Assembly (NCBI GenBank): GCA_031291905.1
Contig: JARLIC010000137.1
Span: 1-64,000 of the forward strand
Source: Minisyncoccota bacterium
Lineage (GTDB): Bacteria; Patescibacteriota; Minisyncoccia; UBA6257; 2-01-FULL-56-20
Direction of reading: 5' to 3'
Length of the DNA: 64,000 nucleotides
The position numbers and the translations under genes are program-made. Below are positions 15,311-22,962 of this stretch, in pieces (position 1 is the stretch's first letter; the number at the start of each line of letters is the position of its first letter). The notes under the pieces were generated by a model. The model made no database searches and was not told the DNA's origin. It saw only the letters and a list, made by a program, of their open reading frames with translations.

Positions 15311-15558
15311 GCGAGAAACTGAAATGCCCGTCGTGCTTCAATATGACGATTACCTTTCACTTCCTTCACTGCTTCGTGCCGCCCAACAGGATAAGCTATC
15401 AATGCGATAACGAGGAGTGTGGATTCAGGCTCTATGCCCCAGAATGGAAATGGCCGACCCAAGCATTGGTTGTCGACTTCATTCGAAGTGCCCAAGATGA
15501 GAGCTTTACTCCGGTCCAACAACGAAGGATCAAGACGACGGAAGTAGGTGAGGGATGA
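15307..15558 (+). CDS. Zinc-ribbon protein
   Basis: 83 residues. CPSC near residue 7 and CDNEEC near residue 33 frame a zinc ribbon; the C-half is WKWPTQALVVDFIRSA. ATGA overlap with the following HNH gene. Confidence 0.6.
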   Translation: MSEKLKCPSCFNMTITFHFLHCFVPPNRISYQCDNEECGFRLYAPEWKWPTQALVVDFIRSAQDESFTPVQQRRIKTTEVGEG

Positions 15559-16196
15559 GTGAGAAACGCGATAGAGGACGTTTGAACGACGACGCGCCGA
15601 AACACAGAAATTTCAAGCACGGAGAGGGCACCAAGGACAGGCTGTACCGGATTTGGAGCGGGATGAAAACTCGCTGCTATAACGACAACGAGCCTGCGTA
15701 CCCAAGATATGGGGGCCGAGGGATTACAATCCATGAGTCTTGGCTGACCGACTATGTTGCATTCAAATCATGGGCGCTCAGCAATGGATATTCGAACGAA
15801 CTCACTATTGATCGGATTGACAACGACGGGAACTACGAGCCCGGCAATTGCCGGTGGATAACACGCAAGGAACAGAACAGAAACAGAAGATCCAATGTAA
15901 TGGCCACGGCATTCGGCGAAACCAAGAGTGTCGCCGAATGGGCTGATGATCCGCGATGTTGCGTAGACTACGAATGCTTGATAGAACGAATAAGATATGG
16001 CCATGATCCAGAAACGGCGATCACAAAGCCATCAACAAGCTACGCGAACTTCGGAACACTGGGAAAGGACGCCATTCTTGGTATCAGGCAAAGACGCCAG
16101 GAAGGACATCTACTTAAAACAATAGCCGTGGAATTCAATACAACAATTTGCAATGTCTGCATGATCGTCAATCGGAAAACTTGGAGACACATATGA
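15555..16196 (+). CDS. HNH-type endonuclease-like protein (free-standing, homing style)
   Basis: 213 residues. RLYRIWSGMKTRCYN, YGGRGITI, LTIDRIDNDGNYEPGNCRW and KEQNRNRR are the signature of a phage HNH-like family. ITAFGE/ATAFGET and MDPELAIT/HDPETAIT segments are shared with the larger protein at 42914-43639, so the two are mobile paralogs. A helical tail (IRQRRQEGHLLKTIAVEFN) resembles a DNA-binding repeat. Probably a mobile nuclease within the operon. Confidence 0.7.
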   Translation: MSEKRDRGRLNDDAPKHRNFKHGEGTKDRLYRIWSGMKTRCYNDNEPAYPRYGGRGITIHESWLTDYVAFKSWALSNGYSNELTIDRIDNDGNYEPGNCRWITRKEQNRNRRSNVMATAFGETKSVAEWADDPRCCVDYECLIERIRYGHDPETAITKPSTSYANFGTLGKDAILGIRQRRQEGHLLKTIAVEFNTTICNVCMIVNRKTWRHI

Positions 16197-16645
16197 CCAT
16201 GAAGATCTGTTTCTTGGACATTGATGGCGTTTTGAATCGCCACCAATACAACGAAATGTCGCAATCCAACTCTGTCGACCCAGAATGCGTGGCGAGGCTG
16301 AATCGCATCCTGATCGAGACCGACGCCCGCATTGTCCTTTCCTCGGCGTGGCGATATATGCTCATCGGCAAAGCCATGAGCCTCGTCGGATTTGACTACC
16401 TGCTGAGAACGCACGGCGTTGTCGCCAATCGCCTGGTGGGGCGGACGCCGGCCGACGAGGAAGTCAAAGAGCGCGGCTGGCAGATTCATCAGTGGCGAAA
16501 AGATAACGGCCATTGCGGGAAGTACGTAGTCATCGATGACATGGACCTGCATATCTCGCCGTTGCATCCGTTCGTTCAACCCCAGGGCGACATCGGGCTG
16601 ACCGACGCCGACGCGGACAAAGCGATCTCGATCCTGAAAGGATGA
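16193..16645 (+). CDS. HAD-superfamily phosphatase-like protein
   Basis: 150 residues, ATGA overlap. CFLDIDGVLN is the HAD motif I (DxDG), VLSSAWR fits motif II, and YVVIDDMDL fits motif IV with paired Asp. The size and the SSAWR motif resemble the small HAD domains seen with nucleic-acid repair proteins (HAD_SAK-like). It may act on a nucleotide or nucleic-acid end; substrate not inferable. Confidence 0.7.
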   Translation: MTMKICFLDIDGVLNRHQYNEMSQSNSVDPECVARLNRILIETDARIVLSSAWRYMLIGKAMSLVGFDYLLRTHGVVANRLVGRTPADEEVKERGWQIHQWRKDNGHCGKYVVIDDMDLHISPLHPFVQPQGDIGLTDADADKAISILKG

Positions 16646-16647
16646 TC

Positions 16648-17016
16648 ATGAGCGAGACCCGATTCTGTCCAGCCACCATGTGCCCACTCTTTGCGCCGGA
16701 TGGATCGCCGTGGACCGGAGAGAAAGACGGGGTCTGCCCGAACCACGACGACATCGAAAACGATGGCTGCATGTTCTGGAGCAAAGACCATTGCGACGGA
16801 TGCCGCACGGCCGTGTCGCAGGTCTACGAGGTTCAACGCAAAGGCGGAACGCTCCAGATCGGGCCAGTCCAGCGGACCAAGACCAGCGTAACACCGAAGG
16901 AATTCGACTGCCCGAGATCGCATGAATGCCAGTGGCAGGCGGAATCCAGACCGAGCCTATGCCCGCCAAGGCTCGCTCTCAGTATCGGCGTCGATCCCAA
17001 ATCTTGTGCGTGGTGA
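16648..17016 (+). CDS. Cys-rich unknown protein
   Basis: 122 residues from ATG 16648 (SD AAAGGA; ATG 16642 overlaps the upstream stop and is an alternative). Ten Cys, mainly as FCPATMCP, CPNHD, GCMFW, CDGC and a later CPRSHEC, so probably zinc or iron-sulfur binding. Unrecognised. Confidence 0.55.
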   Translation: MSETRFCPATMCPLFAPDGSPWTGEKDGVCPNHDDIENDGCMFWSKDHCDGCRTAVSQVYEVQRKGGTLQIGPVQRTKTSVTPKEFDCPRSHECQWQAESRPSLCPPRLALSIGVDPKSCAW

Positions 17017-17028
17017 AACGGAGGAAGG

Positions 17029-17391
17029 ATGAGCGAGCCATGGACCATGAAGCCTTGCTTCTCTGGACCCGATTGCTGGTGCCGGATCATCGTCGACCCG
17101 GATGGACGGGAATGCAATGACTGCGGAGCCATGAACATAGCGAATTGTCAGTACGTCATCGACGCATTGAACAAGACGCCCGGCACGGAAACCAACGTTA
17201 ATGAACGACACCCTGTCCCGTGGCACATCGAATCAGTGAAGGAATGCGGATGCAGGTACGTCGTCACCACGGCGGGGCTAGGGGAGAACGATCTGGAGTA
17301 CTGCGTGTCCTGCGTCGGCCAGATCCGCAAGGAATACGTCGAACTGTTCGTGGAAGCGGTCAATGGGTTTTACAAGGAGATGCGCAGTTGA
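17029..17391 (+). CDS. Cys-rich unknown protein
   Basis: 120 residues, SD GAGGAAGG. Cys pairs CWCR, CNDC, CGCRY and CVSC suggest two metal sites. The C-terminus is helical. The stop overlaps the TTG start of the next gene. Confidence 0.55.
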   Translation: MSEPWTMKPCFSGPDCWCRIIVDPDGRECNDCGAMNIANCQYVIDALNKTPGTETNVNERHPVPWHIESVKECGCRYVVTTAGLGENDLEYCVSCVGQIRKEYVELFVEAVNGFYKEMRS

Positions 17392-18221
17392 GCGACAAAG
17401 GACCAAGATTCAACATCTACGATACAACGATTATCATCTGGTCGGAAGCAAGGTCGGATCGCAAGTTGTACGACAAAATCCGCCGCATGCTGAAGCGGCA
17501 GCAGTTTAGTTGGATGAGAGATCCGCGTATCGTTAAGTTATATCCATCGCTCGCTTCGACGTTTCACTACGGATGCCTGAAGGGCTTGGAATTCTGTGCC
17601 GAGATTCACCCAGCGATGATCAAACTGGAGTTCTTCCAGAACTTCGTCACGGAGAATCGGAACGGCGGGAAGTACGACTTCGACAGGCTGAAGAAGATGC
17701 CCTACCTGATCCGCCTGCGATACCAGAAGGCAGTGAACAGCATTCGATCCATGCTTCTCAAAGAGGGTTTTGCGGACGACTCCAAGGTCACCCACAAGTC
17801 GGCCCTCGCTAACGTAATGCAGCGACGCAAGGAGCTGGAGGATTTCCAGGGCAAAGGATTCTATGCCCGCGAGCGCCAAAGCTACAACATTACGGACGGC
17901 GACGGCGTAGCCCTGAAAGACGGGGACGTGAGATACTTCTACGACCTCAACAACCGGCTCAGCAAGGCCACGGTCTACCACAACATTAACAATATGTGGT
18001 GGGCCGTATTCAACGAGTCCAGGTACACAAATATCGCCAGCTTCAGGCTGTTCTCATGGAAACCCGGATTGCCGAGGCGGAAATATCCAAAGCCGGAATC
18101 TCGCATCCAATCCCTGCTGGACACTGCGACGAAGCACATGGACTTCGAGCGTGCGATCGTCTATCGGGACCTACTGAAAGCCAGGAACCCGTCGTCGCTT
18201 GAAGTCTCGATTTCGGGTTAA
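17388..18221 (+). CDS. Unknown protein with UVR-like C-terminal helix
   Basis: 277 residues from TTG 17388 (TTGA overlap), by far the largest unrecognised gene of the array. Basic, helical (RMLKRQQFSWMRDP; MQRRKELEDFQGKG). The C-terminus LLDTATKHMDFERAIVYRDLLKAR closely follows the UVR motif of UvrB/UvrC (..A...LdFE.Aa..RD.i..l), which mediates protein contacts in excision repair. Could contact host UvrB or a nuclease (inference). Confidence 0.6.
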   Translation: MSDKGPRFNIYDTTIIIWSEARSDRKLYDKIRRMLKRQQFSWMRDPRIVKLYPSLASTFHYGCLKGLEFCAEIHPAMIKLEFFQNFVTENRNGGKYDFDRLKKMPYLIRLRYQKAVNSIRSMLLKEGFADDSKVTHKSALANVMQRRKELEDFQGKGFYARERQSYNITDGDGVALKDGDVRYFYDLNNRLSKATVYHNINNMWWAVFNESRYTNIASFRLFSWKPGLPRRKYPKPESRIQSLLDTATKHMDFERAIVYRDLLKARNPSSLEVSISG

Positions 18222-18241
18222 GCGTTTTATGGAGATAAGAC

Positions 18242-18457
18242 ATGAGCGAGCCGCACAATGTCAAGATCCTCATCGAACTGGACGTCTACGAGAGCGACGA
18301 CCAAAACGAAGCCAGCGAGAGAGCGTTCGGCGATATCCTCTGGATCATCGATCGACACTCGGAACTGGATGGAAATGGAATTCGGAAGCTCAGGCGGTAT
18401 TTTCACGATTCCATGCCGATGGTTGTGAGCAGGATTGGGGTGGTGAAAGATGAGTGA
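18242..18457 (+). CDS. Small unknown protein
   Basis: 71 residues, SD GGAG about 9 bases upstream. VKILIELDVYESDD and FGDILWIIDRHSELDG. Similar opening to the next gene (VQVVIDLDVCHKE), so the two may be paralogs. Confidence 0.5.
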   Translation: MSEPHNVKILIELDVYESDDQNEASERAFGDILWIIDRHSELDGNGIRKLRRYFHDSMPMVVSRIGVVKDE

Positions 18458-18701
18458 GGAATTGCAGCAGGGGGCTTCGAGGATTTGGAACAGAGTGCAA
18501 GTCGTCATTGATCTCGATGTTTGCCACAAGGAACAGTGGTACTGCGAGAAGCTGGCGAAAGAGACGGTCCAGTTCATGATGTCCAAGCAAAGCACCTACA
18601 TCGGAGATAGCCAGTATTACATCGACCTGTACGGCGACGACAAGTTCCCAATGATGTACGGCAAGATTGAAGCTCGGAAGCCTGTGGAGGATTGCCAGTG
18701 A
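18450..18701 (+). CDS. Small unknown protein
   Basis: 83 residues, overlapping the previous 3' end. NRVQVVIDLDVCHKEQWYC, then a helix and PMMYGKIEARKP. Possible paralog of the gene upstream. Confidence 0.5.
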   Translation: MSEELQQGASRIWNRVQVVIDLDVCHKEQWYCEKLAKETVQFMMSKQSTYIGDSQYYIDLYGDDKFPMMYGKIEARKPVEDCQ

Positions 18702-19009
18702 GTGAGCGAAAACGAATCGCAGTAGCGTTTCTCGAAGAAGGCTACACCGCATGCCCCACGCAATGGGAGGGAATCGCGGACGACGGCAAGGAAGTCTACG
18801 TCCGATACCGTTGCGGAAGGCTACGCGTTGAATGTGGCCTGAATAACTGGATCTACTCGGAAATGGTCGGCGAGAAATACGACGGACACATGAAGACCGA
18901 GGTCATGCAAAGGCACACAGCCTCGATTATCGATTGGTCAAACACCGTTGTTGCTCGGCGTGAAATGGAAGAGTGGTATCCGTTCGAGGGGCTTCCTGAG
19001 AGCGAGTAG
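18698..19009 (+). CDS. Paralog of the gene at 14029
   Basis: 103 residues from GTG (GTGA overlap). Shares QWEGIADDG..VYVRYRCGRLRVE and the YDGHMKTE...IIDWS block with the 14029 product. Function unknown. Confidence 0.55.
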   Translation: MSERKRIAVAFLEEGYTACPTQWEGIADDGKEVYVRYRCGRLRVECGLNNWIYSEMVGEKYDGHMKTEVMQRHTASIIDWSNTVVARREMEEWYPFEGLPESE

Positions 19010-19058
19010 GTGCATGACCTTTTCAGAAAAATTCTGCGGCTGCAAAAATGAGGAAGCT

Positions 19059-19460
19059 ATGCCAAACGATACCGAGATTCAGGGTGGGACTCCGACGCCC
19101 ACCCCGGCCGCCGAGGAGATCAACACGGAGGAGCTTCACGCTTTGCACTTGAGCCTCATGATCATGGCCGAAGAAGTCCAGGTTATAAAGAAGATGGTCA
19201 ATGCCGACAGGCTGGACCTTGCCGAGAAAACCCTTCGTGGCGTGATCGAAGTGTCCAGGGACAGTCAGCACAAGATGACCAACTACTGCCTCATGCTCAG
19301 AAGGAAGCTCGGAAAGACCGGCAAGACGCGAAGAGGATGGAAGTGCGAGAACAAAACAAGGTCGAACACGATACCCACAATGCGTGCCCAGAATGCGACT
19401 CAGGACATAGATTCTATCACTGCTTTGGCAGGGATTGCAGGATGGAGACGCATTCAGTGA
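19059..19460 (+). CDS. Helical protein with probable lost stop
   Basis: 133 residues, SD GAGGA. Pro/Thr linker (GGTPTPTPAAEE), helices LHLSLMIMAEEVQVIKKMV. After residue 92 (TRRGWK) the sequence overlaps the next gene in another frame and loses protein character. The junction GGATGG would be a standard GGATGA stop/start if the last G were A, so the C-terminal 40 residues are probably an artefact of a lost stop. Confidence 0.5.
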   Translation: MPNDTEIQGGTPTPTPAAEEINTEELHALHLSLMIMAEEVQVIKKMVNADRLDLAEKTLRGVIEVSRDSQHKMTNYCLMLRRKLGKTGKTRRGWKCENKTRSNTIPTMRAQNATQDIDSITALAGIAGWRRIQ

Positions 19461-19558
19461 CGTGCCTGGAGTGCGAGACCCCGTACGTCACTGGCCAAAG
19501 CTTGACGCCAGAAGGAGAGTGGATGGGAAGGATGAGGGATAAGCGAGAGTCGATATGA
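19337..19558 (+). CDS. Zinc-ribbon protein, last gene of the array
   Basis: 73 residues. CPECDSGHRFYHCFGRDC and CLECETPYV give two Cys pairs of a zinc ribbon. It overlaps the 3' end of the previous frame by 124 bp. A hairpin follows within 30 bp. Confidence 0.6.
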   Translation: MEVREQNKVEHDTHNACPECDSGHRFYHCFGRDCRMETHSVTCLECETPYVTGQSLTPEGEWMGRMRDKRESI

Positions 19559-19581
19559 AGAATGGTGGGGGATCTGAGTGA

Positions 19582-19625
19582 GGCTGGGGGATGCCCCTAT
19601 GCCAATAGAAGCCCCCGGCCTGTTT
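19582..19625 (+). terminator. Probable terminator of the small-gene array
   Basis: 9-bp stem GGCTGGGGG/CCCCCGGCC (one T-G wobble; 19582-19590, 19612-19620), 21-nt loop, then TGTTT. A weak U-tract, but the position at the end of the array fits. Bases 19626-19751 hold nothing I can identify. Confidence 0.5.
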
Positions 19626-19751
19626 AACATAAGCGATCGCCTACCCACCCGGTCTATAGGAATGGTCGTCCTTCCCTTCTCCATGCATGCACATGCTTTG
19701 CGTCACAGACTGTGCCAATCCATGTTGATTCTCTGCACATGGGGGCAAAAG

Positions 19752-19807
19752 AAATCTCTTGCAATGCAGAACAAATCTCTTGACTTTGCTTGCCTAGGGT
19801 GTATACT
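19752..19807 (+). promoter_or_regulatory. Promoter with duplicated AAATCTCTTG operator-like word
   Basis: TTGACT (19780-19785), 16-bp spacer, TATACT (19802-19807). AAATCTCTTG occurs at 19752-19761 and 19773-19782, exactly 21 bp apart (two helical turns), the second overlapping the -35. The transcript begins GTGGAGACGAGGAACGCC, a leader shared with other units. Confidence 0.8.
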
Positions 19808-19848
19808 TAGGGTGTGGAGACGAGGAACGCCAGAACAAGGGGCTTGCC

Positions 19849-20052
19849 ATGACGACCATGCTGACCGCCGAGATGAGCGTTGACGAGGCTTTGTTGGTCC
19901 TTCGCCGCAAGCCGGTGGGGCAGGCCGAGCACGGGGTTGCTCGTGCGGCCCTGCTGCTGCTGAGGGGCATTGGGATGGGCCAGGCGTCGATCGAGCGGGA
20001 GGCCATGCGTACGCTGTCCTACAGCGAAGAGCTTGTTCTGGTGGAGTTCTGA
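19849..20052 (+). CDS. Small helical protein
   Basis: 67 residues, first gene of its unit. SVDEALLVLRRKPVGQAEHG and EREAMRTLSYSEELVLVEF. AAGGGG lies upstream. Unrecognised. Confidence 0.55.
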   Translation: MTTMLTAEMSVDEALLVLRRKPVGQAEHGVARAALLLLRGIGMGQASIEREAMRTLSYSEELVLVEF

Positions 20053-20128
20053 GGGGATGTGCAGGGGATGGGCCTCCGGGGTGTTCCTGGGGGCTGTGCA
20101 GGGGCGGCTGACACAAGGAGCTAGACCG

Positions 20129-20404
20129 ATGACAAGAACAATGAACGACGTCCTGACTGCGATCGAGGTGGACGACAAGATCGGTGATGCCACCGACGGC
20201 ATGTACGGTGCGGTAGGCGTCACGGCTGTCGTGGTTCGCGAGGTGAGCCGTAGTGAGTCCAGGGACGGGTTTCCGGAGTGGGCCGTGGAAGTGGTCGGTG
20301 ATGGCTTTCGGTGCGTCCTGAAGGCTTTCAGGCACGACCACAAGCAGGCCGCTGTGATCTACGCCAGCGAGGTTGCGGACGCCATGGGGCTGAATGTGGG
20401 CTGA
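20129..20404 (+). CDS. Unknown small protein
   Basis: 91 residues, SD AAGGAG. AVGVTAVVVREVSRSES, then WAVEVVGDGFRCVLKAF, beta-rich; helical C-terminus. Unrecognised. Confidence 0.55.
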   Translation: MTRTMNDVLTAIEVDDKIGDATDGMYGAVGVTAVVVREVSRSESRDGFPEWAVEVVGDGFRCVLKAFRHDHKQAAVIYASEVADAMGLNVG

Positions 20405-20428
20405 CAAACTAGGTGCATAGGAGATGGC

Positions 20429-20620
20429 GTGACGAAGGACGACAAGCCAAAGCCGACCGGCCACGTCAATCCTGTGCGAGTCTTGGCCAGAGGAAGGACT
20501 AGCCCGCACGCCGTGTACGCAACCGTCGTTTGCGAGGACGAGGATGGCACGGAATGGTCGTTTGATGTGGCGGCTTTCAACTTCGACCTCAAGCCGAACA
20601 GAGGGGAGGGCAAGCCGTGA
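20429..20620 (+). CDS. Unknown small protein
   Basis: 63 residues from GTG, SD AGGAG. Beta-rich, VYATVVCEDEDGTEWSFDV. GTGA overlap with the next gene. Confidence 0.5.
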   Translation: MTKDDKPKPTGHVNPVRVLARGRTSPHAVYATVVCEDEDGTEWSFDVAAFNFDLKPNRGEGKP

Positions 20621-20964
20621 CCAGTGAGCAAGCCAAGCAAGCCGCCGACAAGGAACCAGACAACTACTCCAGTCCCTACGATGACGACTACCAAGCCGAA
20701 CCCCAGCACTGCGACGGGAGGCAGTTGAAGTATCTAAGGTTTATGGCTGGACTAGTCCGCGATCGTGCGACGTGGTTCGTGGCTGACTGCGAGATCAGCC
20801 AACATTACAATAAGGAAGACCCTAAGCCGGAACTGATGAAGGACCTGCTGGCGATCGAGAAGCATGTTGCAAACCTGAGGGCGGCAACCGAGAAGTGCAT
20901 TGCCGATGGGCCAAACGGAAACGACACGCCAGAACTGCCGGACTGGGCGAAAAGCTGGGAGTGA
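20617..20964 (+). CDS. Unknown acidic/helical protein
   Basis: 115 residues from GTG. Acidic, Tyr-rich N-terminus (NYSSPYDDDYQAE), helical C-half (MKDLLAIEKHVANLRAATEKC). Unrecognised. Followed by about 500 bases without a gene. Confidence 0.5.
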   Translation: MTSEQAKQAADKEPDNYSSPYDDDYQAEPQHCDGRQLKYLRFMAGLVRDRATWFVADCEISQHYNKEDPKPELMKDLLAIEKHVANLRAATEKCIADGPNGNDTPELPDWAKSWE

Positions 20965-21078
20965 CCAGGGCAACGCCGACGCATAACCGAATGGGCTCCG
21001 AGGGGGAAAGCCATGGCTGCCGACGATCCGCACCCCCGCGAGTCTCGAAGACGACAGCGAAGCCTAGGAACCTATTCC

Positions 21079-21113
21079 GAGTTTATCCAATACCGCGATA
21101 AACTCTGTATAAC
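21079..21113 (+). promoter_or_regulatory. Inverted repeat followed by a TATAAC box
   Basis: GAGTTTATC (21079-21087) and GATAAACTC (21097-21105) are perfect 9-bp inverted repeats, 9 bases apart, directly before TGTATAAC (21106-21113). Possibly an operator over an extended -10 promoter for the tRNA-like element just downstream. No clear -35 is seen. Confidence 0.45.
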
Positions 21114-21120
21114 TCGATCT

Positions 21121-21197
21121 AGCCAGGCAAGGATGACGCGGTCGACAACGGCACCAACGCCAATGTCGGCCCCTAGGTTCGACTCCTAGGCTGGCTC
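21121..21197 (+). ncRNA. tRNA-like element (acceptor stem + T-arm, no D-arm or normal anticodon loop)
   Basis: AGCCAG (21121-21126) pairs with CTGGCT (21191-21196). CCTAGG-TTCGACT-CCTAGG (21172-21190) is a perfect T-arm with the canonical TTCGA loop. Between them lies one long hairpin, GGTCGACA/TGTCGGCC (21140-21147, 21164-21171). A D-arm and a seven-base anticodon loop with U33 are not found, and CCA is not encoded. A tRNA-like transcript, a decayed tRNA, or a captured tRNA 3' end are all possible. Confidence 0.45.
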
Positions 21198-21309
21198 TCT
21201 CGCCCCGTAAGCTGTGAGTGGGGGCGGGTCGTCGTGCGGCTGGACAGGTTACACCAACAGCGTGAACCAAGCGACGTTAACCGCAGCAAGCTATCAGTGA
21301 GGCACGCCG

Positions 21310-21351
21310 GCCCCCTGTCCGCGACCGACCATCGCAGGCAGGGGGCTTTTT
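21310..21351 (+). terminator. Rho-independent terminator
   Basis: GCCCCCTG/CAGGGGGC stem (21310-21317, 21339-21346) followed by TTTTT and CATGC. The same CTTTTTCATGC trailer follows the terminators at 22900 and 29530. Confidence 0.85.
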
Positions 21352-21392
21352 CATGCAACGAAAGAAAAGCAAGGAAATTCTGCCACACCCAC

Positions 21393-21421
21393 TTGACGTG
21401 TAGCTACACGCGGCGTATAGT
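21393..21421 (+). promoter_or_regulatory. Promoter of the ParB-like gene unit
   Basis: TTGACG (21393-21398), 17-bp spacer, TATAGT (21416-21421). AGCAAGGAAATT, an inverted variant of the recurring word, lies upstream at 21368. The leader reads GCGGAGACGAGAGACGCG. Confidence 0.8.
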
Positions 21422-21467
21422 TTGGGTGCGGAGACGAGAGACGCGAGGATGAATCGGGAGATGACCG

Positions 21468-21812
21468 ATGACCACCCGGAAGCTTGCCATCGCCCTGTTG
21501 CACAACCACTTCGACGCCGACCATCTTGAGCAGGTCAAGGCCGAGATGGCGACGATGGGAGCCCCGACGATCCGTGTAGCTTGGCACGCAGGCGGCGTGT
21601 GGGTGGCCCTTGAGGGGTGCCATCGTCTTCGGGCCGCCAAGGCTCTCGGGCTGACTCCGGTGATCATTCCGGTCGAATACGACGACGAGACGACGACCGA
21701 AGACGCTGGATTCACCGACGACGAGCTGCCGGATGTCCTTGTAATCGCCGACGTCGTAGACAAGGCGTCGAACCGGTTGATCCTGGATTTCGAGCCGCAA
21801 GATGATGACTGA
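21468..21812 (+). CDS. ParB/Srx-like nuclease-domain protein
   Basis: 114 residues. HLEQVKAEMATMG...IRVAWHAGGVWVALEGCHRLRAAKALGLTPVIIPV matches the ParB N-terminal fold, with GCHRLRAAKALG equal to the GxRRxxA motif in a His variant. In phages such short proteins are found as nucleases or CTP-dependent switches; a role in partition is not implied without a DNA-binding domain. Acidic C-terminus. Confidence 0.7.
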   Translation: MTTRKLAIALLHNHFDADHLEQVKAEMATMGAPTIRVAWHAGGVWVALEGCHRLRAAKALGLTPVIIPVEYDDETTTEDAGFTDDELPDVLVIADVVDKASNRLILDFEPQDDD

Positions 21813-22143
21813 CACGCTCCTTTCAGCCCCGCTGGATAGTCCAGCGGGCCACCCGCATGCCAAGAAATGCCCAATGACGATCTACCACAACCAAGACGAC
21901 GCCCCCCTGAATATCCCAGCCGGCATGGTCCGAATCTCGGGCGTCCGCGATCTCAACGACGACACGCTCTGGATGGCCGCCGAGGACGACGACAGGATTG
22001 CTTTCTTTGACGCCTACGGCCGTCCGGTCGACGACCGTAAGTACATCACATTGCACATCTACGCTGACGTTCCGGCTGAGCAAGTCCCCGCGTTTTTCGA
22101 GTGGCTGACGACGACTGGGCTCCGGTTGGACGAGTTGCGATGA
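21805..22143 (+). CDS. Unknown protein
   Basis: 112 residues from ATG 21805 (overlapping the upstream stop; ATG 21874 is an alternative with less N-terminal low-complexity sequence). DLNDDTLWMAAEDDDRIAFFD and a C-terminal PAEQVPAFFEWLTTTGL. Unrecognised. Confidence 0.5.
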   Translation: MTDTLLSAPLDSPAGHPHAKKCPMTIYHNQDDAPLNIPAGMVRISGVRDLNDDTLWMAAEDDDRIAFFDAYGRPVDDRKYITLHIYADVPAEQVPAFFEWLTTTGLRLDELR

Positions 22144-22706
22144 GCGTCGATCGTCTCAGGTTGCTGCACGGCCCTTATGCCGCGCCGGCCGTCGGACGCG
22201 GTGACGTGTTGACTTGCGAACGCCTAGGCCGCGAGGTCCGCGTCGGCGGCCTGAGCGACGCCCCGATCCCATGGCCCCGCGTACTCAAGACGGGGTCGCC
22301 GTCGCTCATCCTATGCGAAGACCTGGCCCGAGCCGTGCGGACAGAGAGCGAGATCGCCGTCTCCCATCACTGGGGCGTCGGCGTCGTGACGGTCTGGGCC
22401 TGGCGCAAGGCGCTGGGCGTCGGCCGCGTCACGGAAGGGACGAGCCGGCTGCATCGTGAATACAAGCCGATCAAGCTGCCCGACGACGTCGCGGCCGAGG
22501 GCCGCCGCCAGGCCGCATTGCCCGAGAATCGAGCGAAGATGGCCGAGGCGAAACGAGGCTCGTTATTGCCGCCGCAGACCCGCGCCGCGCTCCTCGCGGC
22601 TGTCAAGGGCCGCAAGCAGCCGCCTGATCAGATCCGCAAGCGGGTTGAATCGCGCAAGGCCGCCAAGGCGGCTCGCCGCGCCGCCCGTGAATCAAAGGAC
22701 ATCTGA
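22140..22706 (+). CDS. DNA-binding-like protein, planctomycete type with NUMOD3-like tail
   Basis: 188 residues, ATGA overlap. LLHGPYAAPAVGRGDVLTCERLGREV, PIPWPRVLKTGSPSLILCEDL, then WGVGVVTVWAWRKALGV, a helix-turn-helix-like segment, and GTSRLHREY. The basic tail with RGSLLPPQTRAALLAAVKGRKQP resembles NUMOD3-type DNA-binding motifs. I know this architecture mainly from planctomycete genomes, supporting the host call. Likely a sequence-specific DNA-binding protein. Confidence 0.6.
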   Translation: MSVDRLRLLHGPYAAPAVGRGDVLTCERLGREVRVGGLSDAPIPWPRVLKTGSPSLILCEDLARAVRTESEIAVSHHWGVGVVTVWAWRKALGVGRVTEGTSRLHREYKPIKLPDDVAAEGRRQAALPENRAKMAEAKRGSLLPPQTRAALLAAVKGRKQPPDQIRKRVESRKAAKAARRAARESKDI

Positions 22707-22891
22707 TGCCAGCCATCCCCCCGAGCCAAATCCGCATCCCCGAGGTCACGCAGGCCAAGATCGCCGACCTGAAGGTGAGATGGGGCGGTATCTCGCCAGC
22801 CACGCGAACAGACGTGGTAATCAGATCGATCGATATCGCCCACGCCGCCGAGTTCGACGCGAAGAAGAAACCGAAGTCAGCGAAAGCCTGA
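22706..22891 (+). CDS. Small putative ribbon-helix-helix protein
   Basis: 61 residues, start overlapping the previous stop (CTGATG). QIRIPEVTQAKIADLKVRW..ISPATRTDVVIRSIDIAHAAEF has a beta strand then two helices as in Arc/MetJ-type folds. Basic tail. Possible regulator. Confidence 0.5.
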   Translation: MPAIPPSQIRIPEVTQAKIADLKVRWGGISPATRTDVVIRSIDIAHAAEFDAKKKPKSAKA

Positions 22892-22899
22892 TCAACCGC

Positions 22900-22923
22900 A
22901 GCCCTGGGAGACCAGGGCTTTTT
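22900..22923 (+). terminator. Rho-independent terminator
   Basis: AGCCCTGG/CCAGGGCT stem (22900-22907, 22912-22919), 4-base loop, TTTTT, then CATGCGCC. Confidence 0.9.
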
Positions 22924-22962
22924 CATGCGCCAAACCAAAAGCAAGAAATTTTCCTTACTGTC

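Noticed and set aside
19578..19883. A 101-codon open frame spanning the promoter at 19780
   Set aside because: It covers a clear terminator and promoter and overlaps the start of the next gene.
21121..21197. A functional standard tRNA
   Set aside because: No D-arm, no seven-base anticodon loop with U33, one acceptor mismatch, no CCA.
21468..21812. A complete plasmid-type partition system around the ParB-like gene
   Set aside because: No ParA-type Walker ATPase is nearby and the protein lacks a ParB DNA-binding domain.
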